64,000 bases of DNA from AP-15 sp963716115 (GTDB taxonomy: Bacteria; Pseudomonadota; Alphaproteobacteria; ATCC43930; CGMCC-115725): positions 62,001 to 126,000 of the forward strand of contig CAVQSZ010000021.1 of the NCBI GenBank assembly GCA_963716115.1, written 5' to 3'. Positions 49,501-58,702 of the stretch are shown one piece after another. Position numbers and translations under genes: made by a program. Under the pieces are notes generated by a model that saw only the letters and a list, made by a program, of their open reading frames with translations, did no database searches and was not told the origin of the DNA. Positions within the stretch are counted from its first letter, which is position 1. Each line of letters begins with the position of its first letter.

Positions 49501-50136
49501 ATGTCGATCTTCGCCGGCGACATCATGATCAAATACAGCGACGGCAGCGCCGTCAACAACATCATTCAGGCCGGGCAATGGTTCTCAAAAGGATCATCGG
49601 GATACACCCACGCCGGGATTGCCTCCACCGACACCAAGATTATCGAAATGGACGGACACGGGCTGCAGGAGCATGACCTCCTGACCCTCAACGCCAACAT
49701 ATATTATGATGTGTTTCACTGCCGAATCCCGGGCGTCGCCAAGGGTGCTGCCGAGACAGCGATAATGATGCGCGGCTTTGCCGGCCAGCTCGGCTATTCG
49801 AAGGCGGGCGCCTTTGCCTCGATCTCCCGCACCGCCGCGCTCGGCACAAGCGACAAGGTCAATCAGCTGCTCGACAATCTGCTCGCCGGCGGGTCTGAAT
49901 ATTATTTCTGCTCGGGCCACGTTGTCTTATGCTACATCATTGCAATGCAACAAATGGACGCCATGCGCGAAGGCGCCTTTCCGTCGGACAAGATCAAGGC
50001 CGTGTTCGGGCTCGAGGACGCTTGCTACAATCCGTCGTTTCTCCGAAACCATTTGAAGAAGAGCCAATATTTTGACCTGATGGGAAAATACAAAGGCGCG
50101 CAATGCGTCGAGCCCGCGGACGTCGAAATGTACTGA
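49501..50136 (+). CDS. Permuted papain-fold (NlpC/P60-like, YiiX/LRAT type) hydrolase
   Basis: 211 residues from ATG 49501 (GAGGGGAGCG upstream; a longer frame from 49417 is not supported). MSIFAGDIMIKYSDGSAVNN, the THAG motif (H37), IIEM (E49) and YYFCSGHVV (C137) are ordered His-Glu-Cys, as in circularly permuted papain-like enzymes. Lower GC, with ATA/AAT codons, than neighbours. It is flanked by a perfect 27-base direct repeat (49384-49410, 50282-50308). These facts point to a recent acquisition. Possible roles are peptidoglycan or lipid-amide hydrolysis, or an effector; not known. Confidence 0.78.
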   Translation: MSIFAGDIMIKYSDGSAVNNIIQAGQWFSKGSSGYTHAGIASTDTKIIEMDGHGLQEHDLLTLNANIYYDVFHCRIPGVAKGAAETAIMMRGFAGQLGYSKAGAFASISRTAALGTSDKVNQLLDNLLAGGSEYYFCSGHVVLCYIIAMQQMDAMREGAFPSDKIKAVFGLEDACYNPSFLRNHLKKSQYFDLMGKYKGAQCVEPADVEMY

Positions 50137-50281
50137 CGGCGCCGGCCGACGCGCTGCGGCGGCAAGGGAAGGGTTCGAGGCGTTTCGCGTCGCCGACCGG
50201 CTCTCCGCCGGCGACCGGGATCTCCTTACGGGCGGGACGCTGCAGCGGGTCTATGGCTGGGCGCCGCCCCCGGCGTCAGGG

Positions 50282-50308
50282 CGCGCCGCGGCGGCTGGAC
50301 AGCGGGCG
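50282..50308. repeat. 27-base direct repeat, right copy
   Basis: Identical to 49384-49410 over 27 bases; the bases outside each copy differ. It lies just upstream of phaA. Confidence 0.85.
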
Positions 50309-50372
50309 GCGGCGGCTTTTACATTCCGCGGCGCCCGCCCACATAAGCCTGAACCCTGCGAGGAGATCCCCG

Positions 50373-51548
50373 ATGACCGACATCGTGATTGCCGGCGCCG
50401 CGCGCACCCCGGTCGGCGCGTTCAACGGCGGGCTTGCGAGCCTGCCCGCGCACAAGCTCGGCGAAATTGCGATCGCCGAGGCGCTGCGCCGCGCCGGGGT
50501 CGAGCCGGGTGAGGTGTCCGAGGTCATCCTGGGCCAGATCCTGGCCGCCGGCGAAGGCCAGAACCCGGCGCGGCAGGCGGCGATCGGGGCCGGCCTGCCG
50601 TTCGAGGTCACCGCCTACGGCGTCAACCAGCTGTGCGGCTCCGGGCTGCGCACCGTGGCGCTCGGCTGGCAGGCGATCCGCAACGGCGACAGCGACATCG
50701 TCGTCGCCGGCGGGCAGGAGAGCATGAGCCAGGCGCCGCACTGCATCCATCTGAGGAACGGCGTCAAGATGGGCGACGCCGAGCTCGTCGACACGATGAT
50801 CCGGGACGGGCTGTGGGACGCCTTCAACGGCTATCACATGGGCAACACCGCCGAGAACGTCGCCCAGCGCTGGCAGATCACCCGCGAGCAGCAGGATCAG
50901 CTGGCCGCCGCCTCGCAGGCCAAGGCCGAGGCGGCGCAGAAGGCCGGCCGCTTCAAGGACGAGATCATCCCGGTCAAGATCGCGACCCGCCGCGGCGAGA
51001 CGATCGTCGACGCCGACGAGCATCCCAAGCACGGCACCACCGTCGAGGTGCTCTCCAAGCTCCGCCCGGCCTTCGACAAGAACGGCACGGTCACCGCGGG
51101 GAACGCCTCGGGCATCAACGACGGGGCGGCGGCGGTGGTGCTGATGACGGCGGCGGCGGCCGGGAAGCGCGGCTTGCACCCGCTCGCCCGCATCGTCTCC
51201 TGGGCGACCGCCGGGGTCGATCCGGCGGTGATGGGCTCGGGGCCGATCCCGGCCAGCCGCATGGCGCTCAAAAAGGCCGGCTGGGCCGCCGGCGACCTCG
51301 ACCTGATCGAGGCCAACGAGGCCTTCGCCGCCCAGGCCTGCGCGGTCAACAAGGATCTCGGGTGGAATGTCGAGAAGGTCAACGTCAACGGCGGCGCGAT
51401 CGCGCTCGGCCATCCGATCGGCGCGTCGGGCGCGCGGGTGCTGGTGACCCTGCTGCACGAGATGCAGCGGCGCGACGCCAAGAAGGGGCTGGCGACCCTG
51501 TGCATCGGCGGCGGCATGGGGATCGCCATGTGCCTCGAGCGCGACTAG
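50373..51548 (+). CDS. phaA: Acetyl-CoA C-acetyltransferase (thiolase)
   Basis: 391 residues, ATG 50373 after GAGGAGAT. Catalytic Cys in NQLCGSGLRTVALGWQ, C-terminal NVNGGAIALGHPIGASGARV (His) and TLCIGGGMG (second Cys). It condenses two acetyl-CoA to acetoacetyl-CoA. With the acetoacetyl-CoA reductase 190 bases downstream it supplies 3-hydroxybutyryl-CoA for polyhydroxybutyrate. No phaC synthase is in view. Confidence 0.95.
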   Translation: MTDIVIAGAARTPVGAFNGGLASLPAHKLGEIAIAEALRRAGVEPGEVSEVILGQILAAGEGQNPARQAAIGAGLPFEVTAYGVNQLCGSGLRTVALGWQAIRNGDSDIVVAGGQESMSQAPHCIHLRNGVKMGDAELVDTMIRDGLWDAFNGYHMGNTAENVAQRWQITREQQDQLAAASQAKAEAAQKAGRFKDEIIPVKIATRRGETIVDADEHPKHGTTVEVLSKLRPAFDKNGTVTAGNASGINDGAAAVVLMTAAAAGKRGLHPLARIVSWATAGVDPAVMGSGPIPASRMALKKAGWAAGDLDLIEANEAFAAQACAVNKDLGWNVEKVNVNGGAIALGHPIGASGARVLVTLLHEMQRRDAKKGLATLCIGGGMGIAMCLERD

Positions 51549-51583
51549 CACGGTTTTCGATCGGATGGCATCGGTCGGAGCAG

Positions 51584-51679
51584 CCCCCCTCACCCTTCCC
51601 TCTCCCCCCGGCGGGGGGAGAGGGTTGAGAAGGGTTGGCGAGCTGAAAGCGAGCCTTACCCGGAGCTGGGTGAGGGGGG
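51584..51679. repeat. GC-rich REP-like element, copy 3
   Basis: CCCCCCTCACCC (51584-51595) and GGGTGAGGGGGG (51668-51679) are perfect 12-base inverted ends around a CTCTCCCCCCGGCGGGGGGAGAG-type hairpin, written here in two parts: CTCTCCCCCC and GGGGGGAGAG. It lies between phaA and phaB. Confidence 0.8.
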
Positions 51680-51740
51680 TGCGAACCGGTCGGAAATTGC
51701 TCTCTCTAGCGCTCGGGCATCCATAAAAGGGAGGGATCGC

Positions 51741-52463
51741 ATGGCCAGGGTGGCGGTGGTGACCGGCGGGACGCGCGGCATCGGCCGGGCGATCTCGGCG
51801 GCGCTCGACAAGGCCGGCAACCGGGTCGCGGCGACCTATGCCGGCAATGACGCGGCGGCGCGGCAGTTTACCGGCGAGACCGGGATCCCGGCGTTCAAGT
51901 TCGACGTCGCCGATTTCAACGCCTGCGCCAAGGGCGTCAACGCGATCGAGGCGGCGCTCGGGCCCGTCGAGATCCTGGTCAACAATGCCGGCATCACCCG
52001 CGACGCGACGATGCACCGGATGAGCTTCGAGCAGTGGAACGCGGTGATCCAGACGAACCTCACCTCGTGCTTCAACATGTCGCGGGCGGTGATCGAAGGG
52101 ATGCGGTCGCGCGGCTTCGGCCGGATCGTCAACATCGGCTCGATCAACGGCCAGGCCGGGCAGTACGGCCAGGTCAACTACGCCGCCGCCAAATCGGGCA
52201 TTCACGGCTTCACCAAGGCGCTGGCGCAGGAGGGGGCGTCGCGCGGCATCACCGTCAACGCCGTCGCCCCCGGCTATGTCGACACCGACATGGTGCGCGC
52301 GGTGCCGGCCGAGGTCCTGGAAAAGATCATCGCCCGCATCCCGGTCGGCCGCCTCGGCAAGGCCGAGGACATCGCCCGCACGGTCCTCTTCCTGGTCGCC
52401 GACGACGCCGGCTTCATCACCGGCTCGACCCTCTCGGTCAACGGCGGCCAGCACATGTATTGA
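51741..52463 (+). CDS. phaB: Acetoacetyl-CoA reductase
   Basis: 240 residues, SDR type with VAVVTGGTRGIGRAIS, NNAGITRDATMHRM (PhaB-typical), INGQAGQYGQVNYAAAKSG and the FxTGSTLSVNGGQHMY C-terminus that marks PhaB/FabG-like acetoacetyl-CoA reductases. NADPH-dependent production of (R)-3-hydroxybutyryl-CoA. GGGAGGGATCGC precedes the start. Confidence 0.95.
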   Translation: MARVAVVTGGTRGIGRAISAALDKAGNRVAATYAGNDAAARQFTGETGIPAFKFDVADFNACAKGVNAIEAALGPVEILVNNAGITRDATMHRMSFEQWNAVIQTNLTSCFNMSRAVIEGMRSRGFGRIVNIGSINGQAGQYGQVNYAAAKSGIHGFTKALAQEGASRGITVNAVAPGYVDTDMVRAVPAEVLEKIIARIPVGRLGKAEDIARTVLFLVADDAGFITGSTLSVNGGQHMY

Positions 52464-52474
52464 GGGCGTCCGGG

Positions 52475-52879
52475 ATGAGCTTCGATATCTTCTTGCAGCG
52501 CTTCCGCAACGGCGACAAGGCAACCTTTCCTCGAGCGCTGTTCGAGGAGATCTTCGGCCGCCGCGCGATCGCGCCGACCTACCCGCTCACCCGTGTCGAT
52601 TATCCCGACGGTAGCGGCGCCGATATCTACGGCGGCGGCGACGATGACATTGAGGGCTTGATGTTCAACCATGGCGGCGGCGGGCTACTCTTCGACGCGA
52701 TCTATGAGCTGGCTCAGCGCACGCAGTCGGTTGTTCATTGGCCCGACACCGCGCCTTCGGTGGCAGTTGCCGACGCCGCGACGATTAGCCATTTCCCCGA
52801 TGGATTCGATTGCTTGGGACCGCCGCAAATTGTAGCGGACGGACAAGCGCTCATGGATTACATCTCCCGGCCGACTTGA
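52475..52879 (+). CDS. Hypothetical protein (134 residues)
   Basis: ATG 52475, 11 bases after phaB. MSFDIFLQRFRNGDKATFPR, DIYGGGDDDIEGLMFNHGGG and VVHWPDTAPSVAVADAATIS suggest a small acidic globular protein of the type often found as immunity or SMI1/KNR4-like proteins, but I cannot assign it. It is less GC-extreme than its neighbours. Possibly co-transcribed with phaB; its role is unknown. Confidence 0.6.
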   Translation: MSFDIFLQRFRNGDKATFPRALFEEIFGRRAIAPTYPLTRVDYPDGSGADIYGGGDDDIEGLMFNHGGGGLLFDAIYELAQRTQSVVHWPDTAPSVAVADAATISHFPDGFDCLGPPQIVADGQALMDYISRPT

Positions 52880-52900
52880 GAAGCGGGCCGACCGCCCGTC

Positions 52901-53506
<606 letters not shown>

Positions 53507-53586
53507 CGGCTTGGTCTCCCTTTGACCGACCGGAAAATAGTCTTCCTTGCTATAGTCGGGCGACGATCATCAGGAGCGCGCAGCAG

Positions 53587-54458
53587 GTGAAGCCGGCGCC
53601 CTTCACATACCACCGTCCGACGACGCTGGCGGAAGCGGTGCAGATGCTCGCCGAGCTGGCGCCGCAGGAGGGCCGCATCCTGGCCGGCGGGCAGAGCCTG
53701 GCGCCGATCATGGCCTTTCGCCTGGCGCGGCCGGCGCATCTGATCGACATCAACGCCGTCGCCGGGCTGGACATGCTCGAGGCGAGCAGGACGGCGTGCT
53801 GCGGATCGGCGCGCGGGTGCGCCACGCCGCGTTCCACCGCCCGCCGCCGATCGGCCCGCTCGGCGCGCTGCTGGCGCCGTCGCCCGCCATATCGCGCATT
53901 ACCCGATCCGGCTGCGCGGCACCTTCTGCGGCAGCCTCGCGCATGCCGACCCGGCGGCGGAATGGTGCCTCGCGGCGGCGACATTGGATGCCGAGCTGAT
54001 CGCGGTCGGCGCCGGCGGCGAGCGGCGCATCGCGGCGACGGGACTTCTTCCGCGGGGCGATGGCGACGGCGCTCGCCGCCGACGAGCTGCTGGCCGAGGC
54101 CCGGCTGCCGATCCTGCCGGCGCGGACACGCGTTTCGGCTTTGCCGAATTCGCCCGCCGCGCCGGGGATTTTGCGCTGGCGATGGCGCTTGGCGGTGCTG
54201 AGGATCGAGGATGGCGTCATCTCCGCGCCGCGGCTCGGCGTCGGCGGGGCCGAGGCGACGCCGCGCCGCATCGCTGCGGCCGAGGCGGTGCTGCGCGGCG
54301 AGCGGCCGGGCGAGGCGCTGTTCCGTGAGGCCGCCGCCGTCGCCGCCGCGGCAATCGACCCGCTGGAGGATGCCCAGACCGATGCGCAATACCGGCGCGA
54401 GCTGGTCGCCGCGATGGTGCGCCGGGCGCTGACGCAGGCGTGCGGGCGAGGAGCGTGA
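53587..54458 (+). pseudogene. FAD-binding (medium) subunit of molybdenum hydroxylase, about five frameshifts
   Basis: Begins VKPAPFTYHRPTTLAEAVQM and has AGGQSLAPIMAFRLARP, the CoxM/CutM FAD signature. Later conserved blocks occur in different frames: LRIGARVRHAAFHRP (from about 53796), RHIAHYPIRLRGTFCGSLAH and AAEWCLAAATLDAELIAVGA, MATALAADELLAEARLPILPA, then TRFGFAEFARRAGDFALAMA, then VLRIEDGVISAPRLGVGGAE to the end. Indels are near 53783 (-1), 53878 (-1), 54047 (+1), 54120 (-1) and 54190 (+1). Translated as printed it is non-functional. Repaired, it is about 290 residues and normal for the family. Confidence 0.85.
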
Positions 54459-54459
54459 G

Positions 54460-54939
54460 GTGACCGAGCGGATCGATGTCGCGCTAACGGTGAACGGCCG
54501 GCGCTATGCGCTCCGGCTGGAGCCGCGCCGCACCCTCCTCGACGCGATCCGCGAGGAATGCGGGCTGACCGGCACCCATATGGGCTGCGAGCACGGGGTC
54601 TGCGGCGCCTGCACCGTCTTGGTCGACGGCGAGCCGGTGCGGTCGTGCCTGATATTTGCGGTGCAGGCCGAAGGCTCTTCCGTCCGCACCGTCGAGGGGC
54701 TGGCCGAGGGCGGCACTTTGCATCCGCTGCAGCGCGCTTTCATCGAACATCACGGCGTGCAGTGCGGCTTCTGCACGCCGGGCTTTCTGATGCTCGCGGC
54801 CGGCGTCCTGGAGCGCGAGCCCGATATCGGCGACGAGGAATTGCTCGACGTGCTGTCGTCCAACCTCTGCCGCTGCACCGGCTATCAGGGCATTGTCGCC
54901 GCGGTGCGCGCGGCCGCCGCCGAGCTGCGCCGGCGATGA
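54460..54939 (+). CDS. [2Fe-2S] (small) subunit of molybdenum hydroxylase (CoxS/CutS type)
   Basis: 159 residues, intact, from GTG 54460, one base after the FAD subunit's stop. Plant-type [2Fe-2S] ligands CGLTGTHMGCEHGVCGACTVLVDG and second cluster CGFCTPGFLM with CRCTGYQGIV, so both clusters are complete. It carries electrons from the Mo site to FAD. The stop overlaps the large-subunit ATG at 54936. Confidence 0.93.
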   Translation: MTERIDVALTVNGRRYALRLEPRRTLLDAIREECGLTGTHMGCEHGVCGACTVLVDGEPVRSCLIFAVQAEGSSVRTVEGLAEGGTLHPLQRAFIEHHGVQCGFCTPGFLMLAAGVLEREPDIGDEELLDVLSSNLCRCTGYQGIVAAVRAAAAELRRR

Positions 54940-57265
54940 TCGGCCGCTCGCTGCCGCGGCTCGAAGACCCGCCGCTGGTCACCGGGCGCGGCCGGTTTGT
55001 CGGCGACCTCGGCTTCCCGCATCAATTGCACATGCGCGTGGTGCGCTCCCCCTACGCCCATGCCGTGCTGCGCCGGATCGACATCGCGGCGGCGCTCGCC
55101 GCACCCGGCGTCGAGGCGGTGTGGACCGGCGCCGATCTCGCCGACCTGCCGCCGATCGATTTCCGCGATCCCGCGGCCGAGGCGCTGCGCCCCTACCGCC
55201 AGCCGATCCTGGCGCGCGACCGGTTGCGCTATGTCGGCGAGCCGGTGGCGGCGGTGTTCGCTTCCGACCCTTACCTCGCCGAGGACGCGGCCGACCTGGT
55301 GCTGATCGACGCCGAAGAATTGCCGCCGCTGCTGGAAGCGGACGCCGCGCCCGGCAGCTTTGCTCCGGGCCAGTCGACCGAGGCGCTGGTGCTGCGCGCC
55401 GGCTATGGCGAGGTCGATGCCGCCTTTGCCGCGGCGCACGCCGTGGTGGCGCTCGACCTCGCGATCGGCCGTCATACCGGGGTGCCGATCGAGACCCGCG
55501 GCGCGCTCGCCCATCACGACACCGCGCGCGACGTGCTGGAGCTTTACGGCGCCGCCAAGGTGCCGCACCGCAACCGCGACGCGCTGGCGCGCCTGCTCGG
55601 CCGCAGCACCGCCGCGGTCGTGCTCAAGGAAGGCAACACCGGCGGCGGCTTCGGCATCCGCGGCGAGCTCTATCCCGAGGATGTCCTCGTCTGCCTCGCA
55701 GCACTCGGGCTCGGGCCGGCCGGTCAAATGGATCGAGGACCGGCGCGAGCACCTGATGGCGGCGAACCACTCGCGCCAGCAGCGCCACCATGTCCGCGCC
55801 GCCGTTGACGCCGAAGGGCATGTGCTGGCCCTGGAGGACGAGTTCTTTCTCGACCAGGGCGCCTATGTGCGCACCCACGGCGCCCGCGTCGCGGAGCTGA
55901 CCATGAGCATGATCCCGGGACCGTACCGCATCCCGGCCTACCGAGCGGTCTGCCGGTTTCGCCTGACCAACAAGACGCCGGCCGCGACCTACCGCGCGCC
56001 GGGCCGGTTCGAGGGTACTTTCGTGCGCGAGCGGCTGATCGACGCGGTCGCCGACCGGCTCGGCCTCGATCCCGTGGAGGTCCGGCGGCGCAACCTGATC
56101 ACGGCGGCGGAAATGCCGTTCCATCGGCCGCTCGAAGCGCTCGGCACAGAGGTCGTCTACGATTCCGGCGACTACCCGCTGCTGCTCGACAAGGCATTGG
56201 CGCGGATCGGCTGGGATGGGCTGCAATCCGAGCTGCGCCGCCGCCGCAAAACCGGTGAATTGGTCGGCGCCGGGATCGGTATCTTTGTCGAGAAGGGCGG
56301 GCTCGGGCCGATGGACGGCACAAGGATCAGCGTCGATGCGACGGGCGCGGTCGAGCTCGTCACCGGCGGCTCCTCGGTCGGCCAGGGGATCGCCACCGCG
56401 ATGGCGCAGATCTGCGCCGATGCGCTGGGCGTCGACTACCGCCGGGTGAAGGTGGTGCTGGGCCAGACCGACCGAATTCAGTACGGCATCGGCGCGCATG
56501 CCTCGCGCGCTTCGGTGATGACCGGCAACGCCACGCATGCCGCGGCTCTGAAGCTGCGCGCGAAGGCGCTGGATGATGGCGGGCTCGCTGCTGCAAACCG
56601 CACCCGACCGGCTCGACATCGTCGACGGCGTGGTGGTTCACCGCGACCGGCCGGACGGCCCCTCGATCGCCCTGGCGGAGGTAGCGCGGCATCTGGCCCC
56701 CGATTCGCCGACCCTCGGCGACCGCGAGCCGGGGCTCGCCGCCGAGGGCTGGTTCCGCACCGCGCACATGACCTACCCTTACGGCGTGCATGCCGGGGTG
56801 GTGCGGGTCGACGCCGAGACCGGGCAGGTGACGGTCGAGCGCTACCTCGTCGCCTATGATGTCGGCCGCGCGATCAACCCGATGCTGGTCGAGGGCCAGC
56901 TCGCGGGCGGCTTTCTGCAAGGGCTCGGCGGTGCGCTCTACGAGGAGCTTCTGTACGATGCGCGCGGCGAGCCGCTGAGCGTCACTCTCGCCGATTATCT
57001 GCTGCCGACCCTGCGCGAAACCCCGCCCGTTGAGGTGCTCGTTACCGAGGACGCGCCGAGCCCCTTGAACCCGCTCGGCATCAAGGGCGCCGGCGAAGGC
57101 GGCATCGCCGCGGTCGGCGCCGTCATCGCGGCGGCGATCGACGAGGCGATCGGCATCCCCGGCGCCGTGACCCGGCTGCCGGCGACGCCGCAACGGGTGA
57201 AGTCGTTGCTCCGGGCGGCGCGCACCACAACCGCCCCGCCGACGAACAGTTATCACGATGTATGA
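54936..57265 (+). pseudogene. Molybdopterin-binding (large) subunit of molybdenum hydroxylase, two frameshifts
   Basis: About 775 residues if repaired. N-terminal IGRSLPRLEDPPLVTGRGRF, then VGEPVAAVFASDPYLAEDAA. An extra base near 55705 shifts into GRPVKWIEDRREHLMAANHS, and another near 56570 into the C-terminal third, with GIKGAGEGGIAAVGAVIAAA (the catalytic Glu of GEGG). The active-site loop reads TYRAPGRFEG, so this is not a CO dehydrogenase (whose loop carries CSFR). Xanthine, aldehyde, quinoline or nicotinate-type substrates are possible. It overlaps pxpA by 13 bases tail to tail. Confidence 0.85.
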
Positions 57266-58059
57266 GGGCCGGATCGCGGATGGCGGGCTGCGGGCGGCTG
57301 AACCATCGGCCGGACGGCGATGCCGGCCCGCTCCAGCCTTTCGCGCACGCGGCCGGCCATCGCTACCGCCGAAGGGTTGTCGCCGTGGACGCAGACCGTG
57401 TCGATCGCGACCGGGATGCGCTTGCCGGAAGCGCTGATGATGGCCCCCTCGCGCACCATCGCCAGCACCCGGTCGGCGGCGGCCCCGGCGTCGTGCAGCA
57501 CCGCGCCCGGCAGCTTGCGCGAGACGAGGTTGCCGGCGTCGTCATAGGCGCGGTCGGCGTAGATCTCGCGCGCCATCGGCAGGCCGAGCTCGGCGGCGGC
57601 GCGTTCGAGCTCGGTGCCGGCCATCACGACATAGACCAGCTCGCGGTCGATGGCGGCGATGGCGCGGCCGATCGCGAGCGCCGCGGCGCGGTCGACCGCG
57701 GCGAGGTTGGCGAGCGTGCCGTGCGCCTTGACGTGGCCCACCCGATGGCCGACCGCCCGCGCCACCCCTTCCAGGGCGCCGATCTGGTAGACGACGGTCT
57801 TCTCGATGTCTTGCGGGCTCTCGCCCTGGATCATCCGGCGGCCAAAGCCCCAGATGTCGTAGAAGCTCGGATGCGCGCCGATCCCGACCCCCTTCTCCCG
57901 GGCCTGGCGCACGGTCTCGAACATGACCAAGGGGTCGCCGCCGTGAAAGCCGCAGGCGACATTGGCCGAGGTGACGATCCCGAGCATCTCGGCGTCGCTG
58001 CCCATGGTCCAGGCGCCCCAGCTCTCGCCCATGTCGCAATTGAGGTCGATCGCGTCCAT
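57253..58059 (-). CDS. pxpA: 5-oxoprolinase subunit A (LamB/YcsF family)
   Basis: 268 residues from ATG 58059 (GGAGGAGCACG upstream). IDLNCDMGESWGAWTMGSDA, VNVACGFHGGDP (here SANVACGFHGGDP), GAHPSFYDIWGFGRR and VCVHGDNPSAV are the signature blocks. PxpA works with PxpB and PxpC to hydrolyse 5-oxoproline with ATP; those partners are not in the window, so another YcsF-family role cannot be excluded. It is the convergent neighbour of the molybdenum-hydroxylase large subunit. Confidence 0.92.
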   Translation of the reverse strand: MDAIDLNCDMGESWGAWTMGSDAEMLGIVTSANVACGFHGGDPLVMFETVRQAREKGVGIGAHPSFYDIWGFGRRMIQGESPQDIEKTVVYQIGALEGVARAVGHRVGHVKAHGTLANLAAVDRAAALAIGRAIAAIDRELVYVVMAGTELERAAAELGLPMAREIYADRAYDDAGNLVSRKLPGAVLHDAGAAADRVLAMVREGAIISASGKRIPVAIDTVCVHGDNPSAVAMAGRVRERLERAGIAVRPMVQPPAARHPRSGPHTS

Positions 58060-58110
58060 CGTGCTCCTCCGTCCTTTTGGTTTATTTGGTGCGGCTTCCC
58101 GCCAGTAAAA

Positions 58111-58217
58111 ACGCTTGAGCGCCAAGGGCGCAAAGAAAGCGTTGAGGACGCGAAGCCGATTGCGGCGCGTCCTGCGCCGTCGCGTCCTCGGCGTGGTCCT
58201 CCGCGTCCTTTGCGTTG
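58111..58217. repeat. Intergenic inverted-repeat element between pxpA and cynS
   Basis: GAGGACGCGA (58144-58153) and TCGCGTCCTC (58180-58189) are a perfect 10-base inverted pair, in a longer sequence of GCGCAAAG and CGCGTCCTTTGCG words typical of a dispersed repeat. It could also be the terminator or leader structure of the cynS region. Confidence 0.55.
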
Positions 58218-58224
58218 GAATTTT

Positions 58225-58671
58225 TTAATATTCGCGGTAGGGCAGGAACTTGCCGCTCAACGTCAGCTTGACGCGGTCGCCTTTCGGGTCGGGCTGGCGC
58301 TCGATCGCCATCTCGAAATCGATCGCGCTCATGATGCCGTCGCCGAACTCCTCCTGGATCAGCTCCTTCCAGGTCGTGCCGTAGACCTGCACCAATTCCC
58401 AGAAGCGGTAGATCAACGGGTCGGTCGGCGGCAGCGCCGGCAATGAGCCGCGATAGGGGATCTCCTGCAGCAGCAGCCTTTCGTCCTCGTCGAGCCCGAA
58501 GAGCCGCGCCGCGCGCTCGGCCTGCTCCGGGCGCAGCTTCATCTGGCCCATCAGCGCCGCGGTCAGATAAACCGGCGAGCCGCCGCCGATATCGCCGGCG
58601 ACCGCCTTCCAGCTGAGGCCCTTGGCGCGCTTGACGGAGAGGATTTTGCGGGTCAACTCGTCACGGGTCAT
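58225..58671 (-). CDS. cynS: Cyanate hydratase (cyanase)
   Basis: 148 residues. The active-site set R89, E92 and S115 (YRFWELVQVYG, FGDGIMSAIDF) matches E. coli R96, E99 and S122 with a constant offset of 7. The N-terminal helix-turn-helix-like region (GLSWKAVAGDIGGGSPVYLT) and the C-terminal GKFLPYREY are present. It converts cyanate and bicarbonate to ammonia and CO2. No carbonic anhydrase (cynT) or regulator is adjacent. Confidence 0.97.
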   Translation of the reverse strand: MTRDELTRKILSVKRAKGLSWKAVAGDIGGGSPVYLTAALMGQMKLRPEQAERAARLFGLDEDERLLLQEIPYRGSLPALPPTDPLIYRFWELVQVYGTTWKELIQEEFGDGIMSAIDFEMAIERQPDPKGDRVKLTLSGKFLPYREY

Positions 58672-58702
58672 CGGCGGCTCCTCCTCGGGAACGGATCATC
58701 GC

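Noticed and set aside
53587..57265. Identification as aerobic CO dehydrogenase (coxMSL)
   Set aside because: The large subunit's active-site loop is TYRAPGRFEG, without the CSFR motif needed for CO dehydrogenase, so it is called only a molybdenum hydroxylase.
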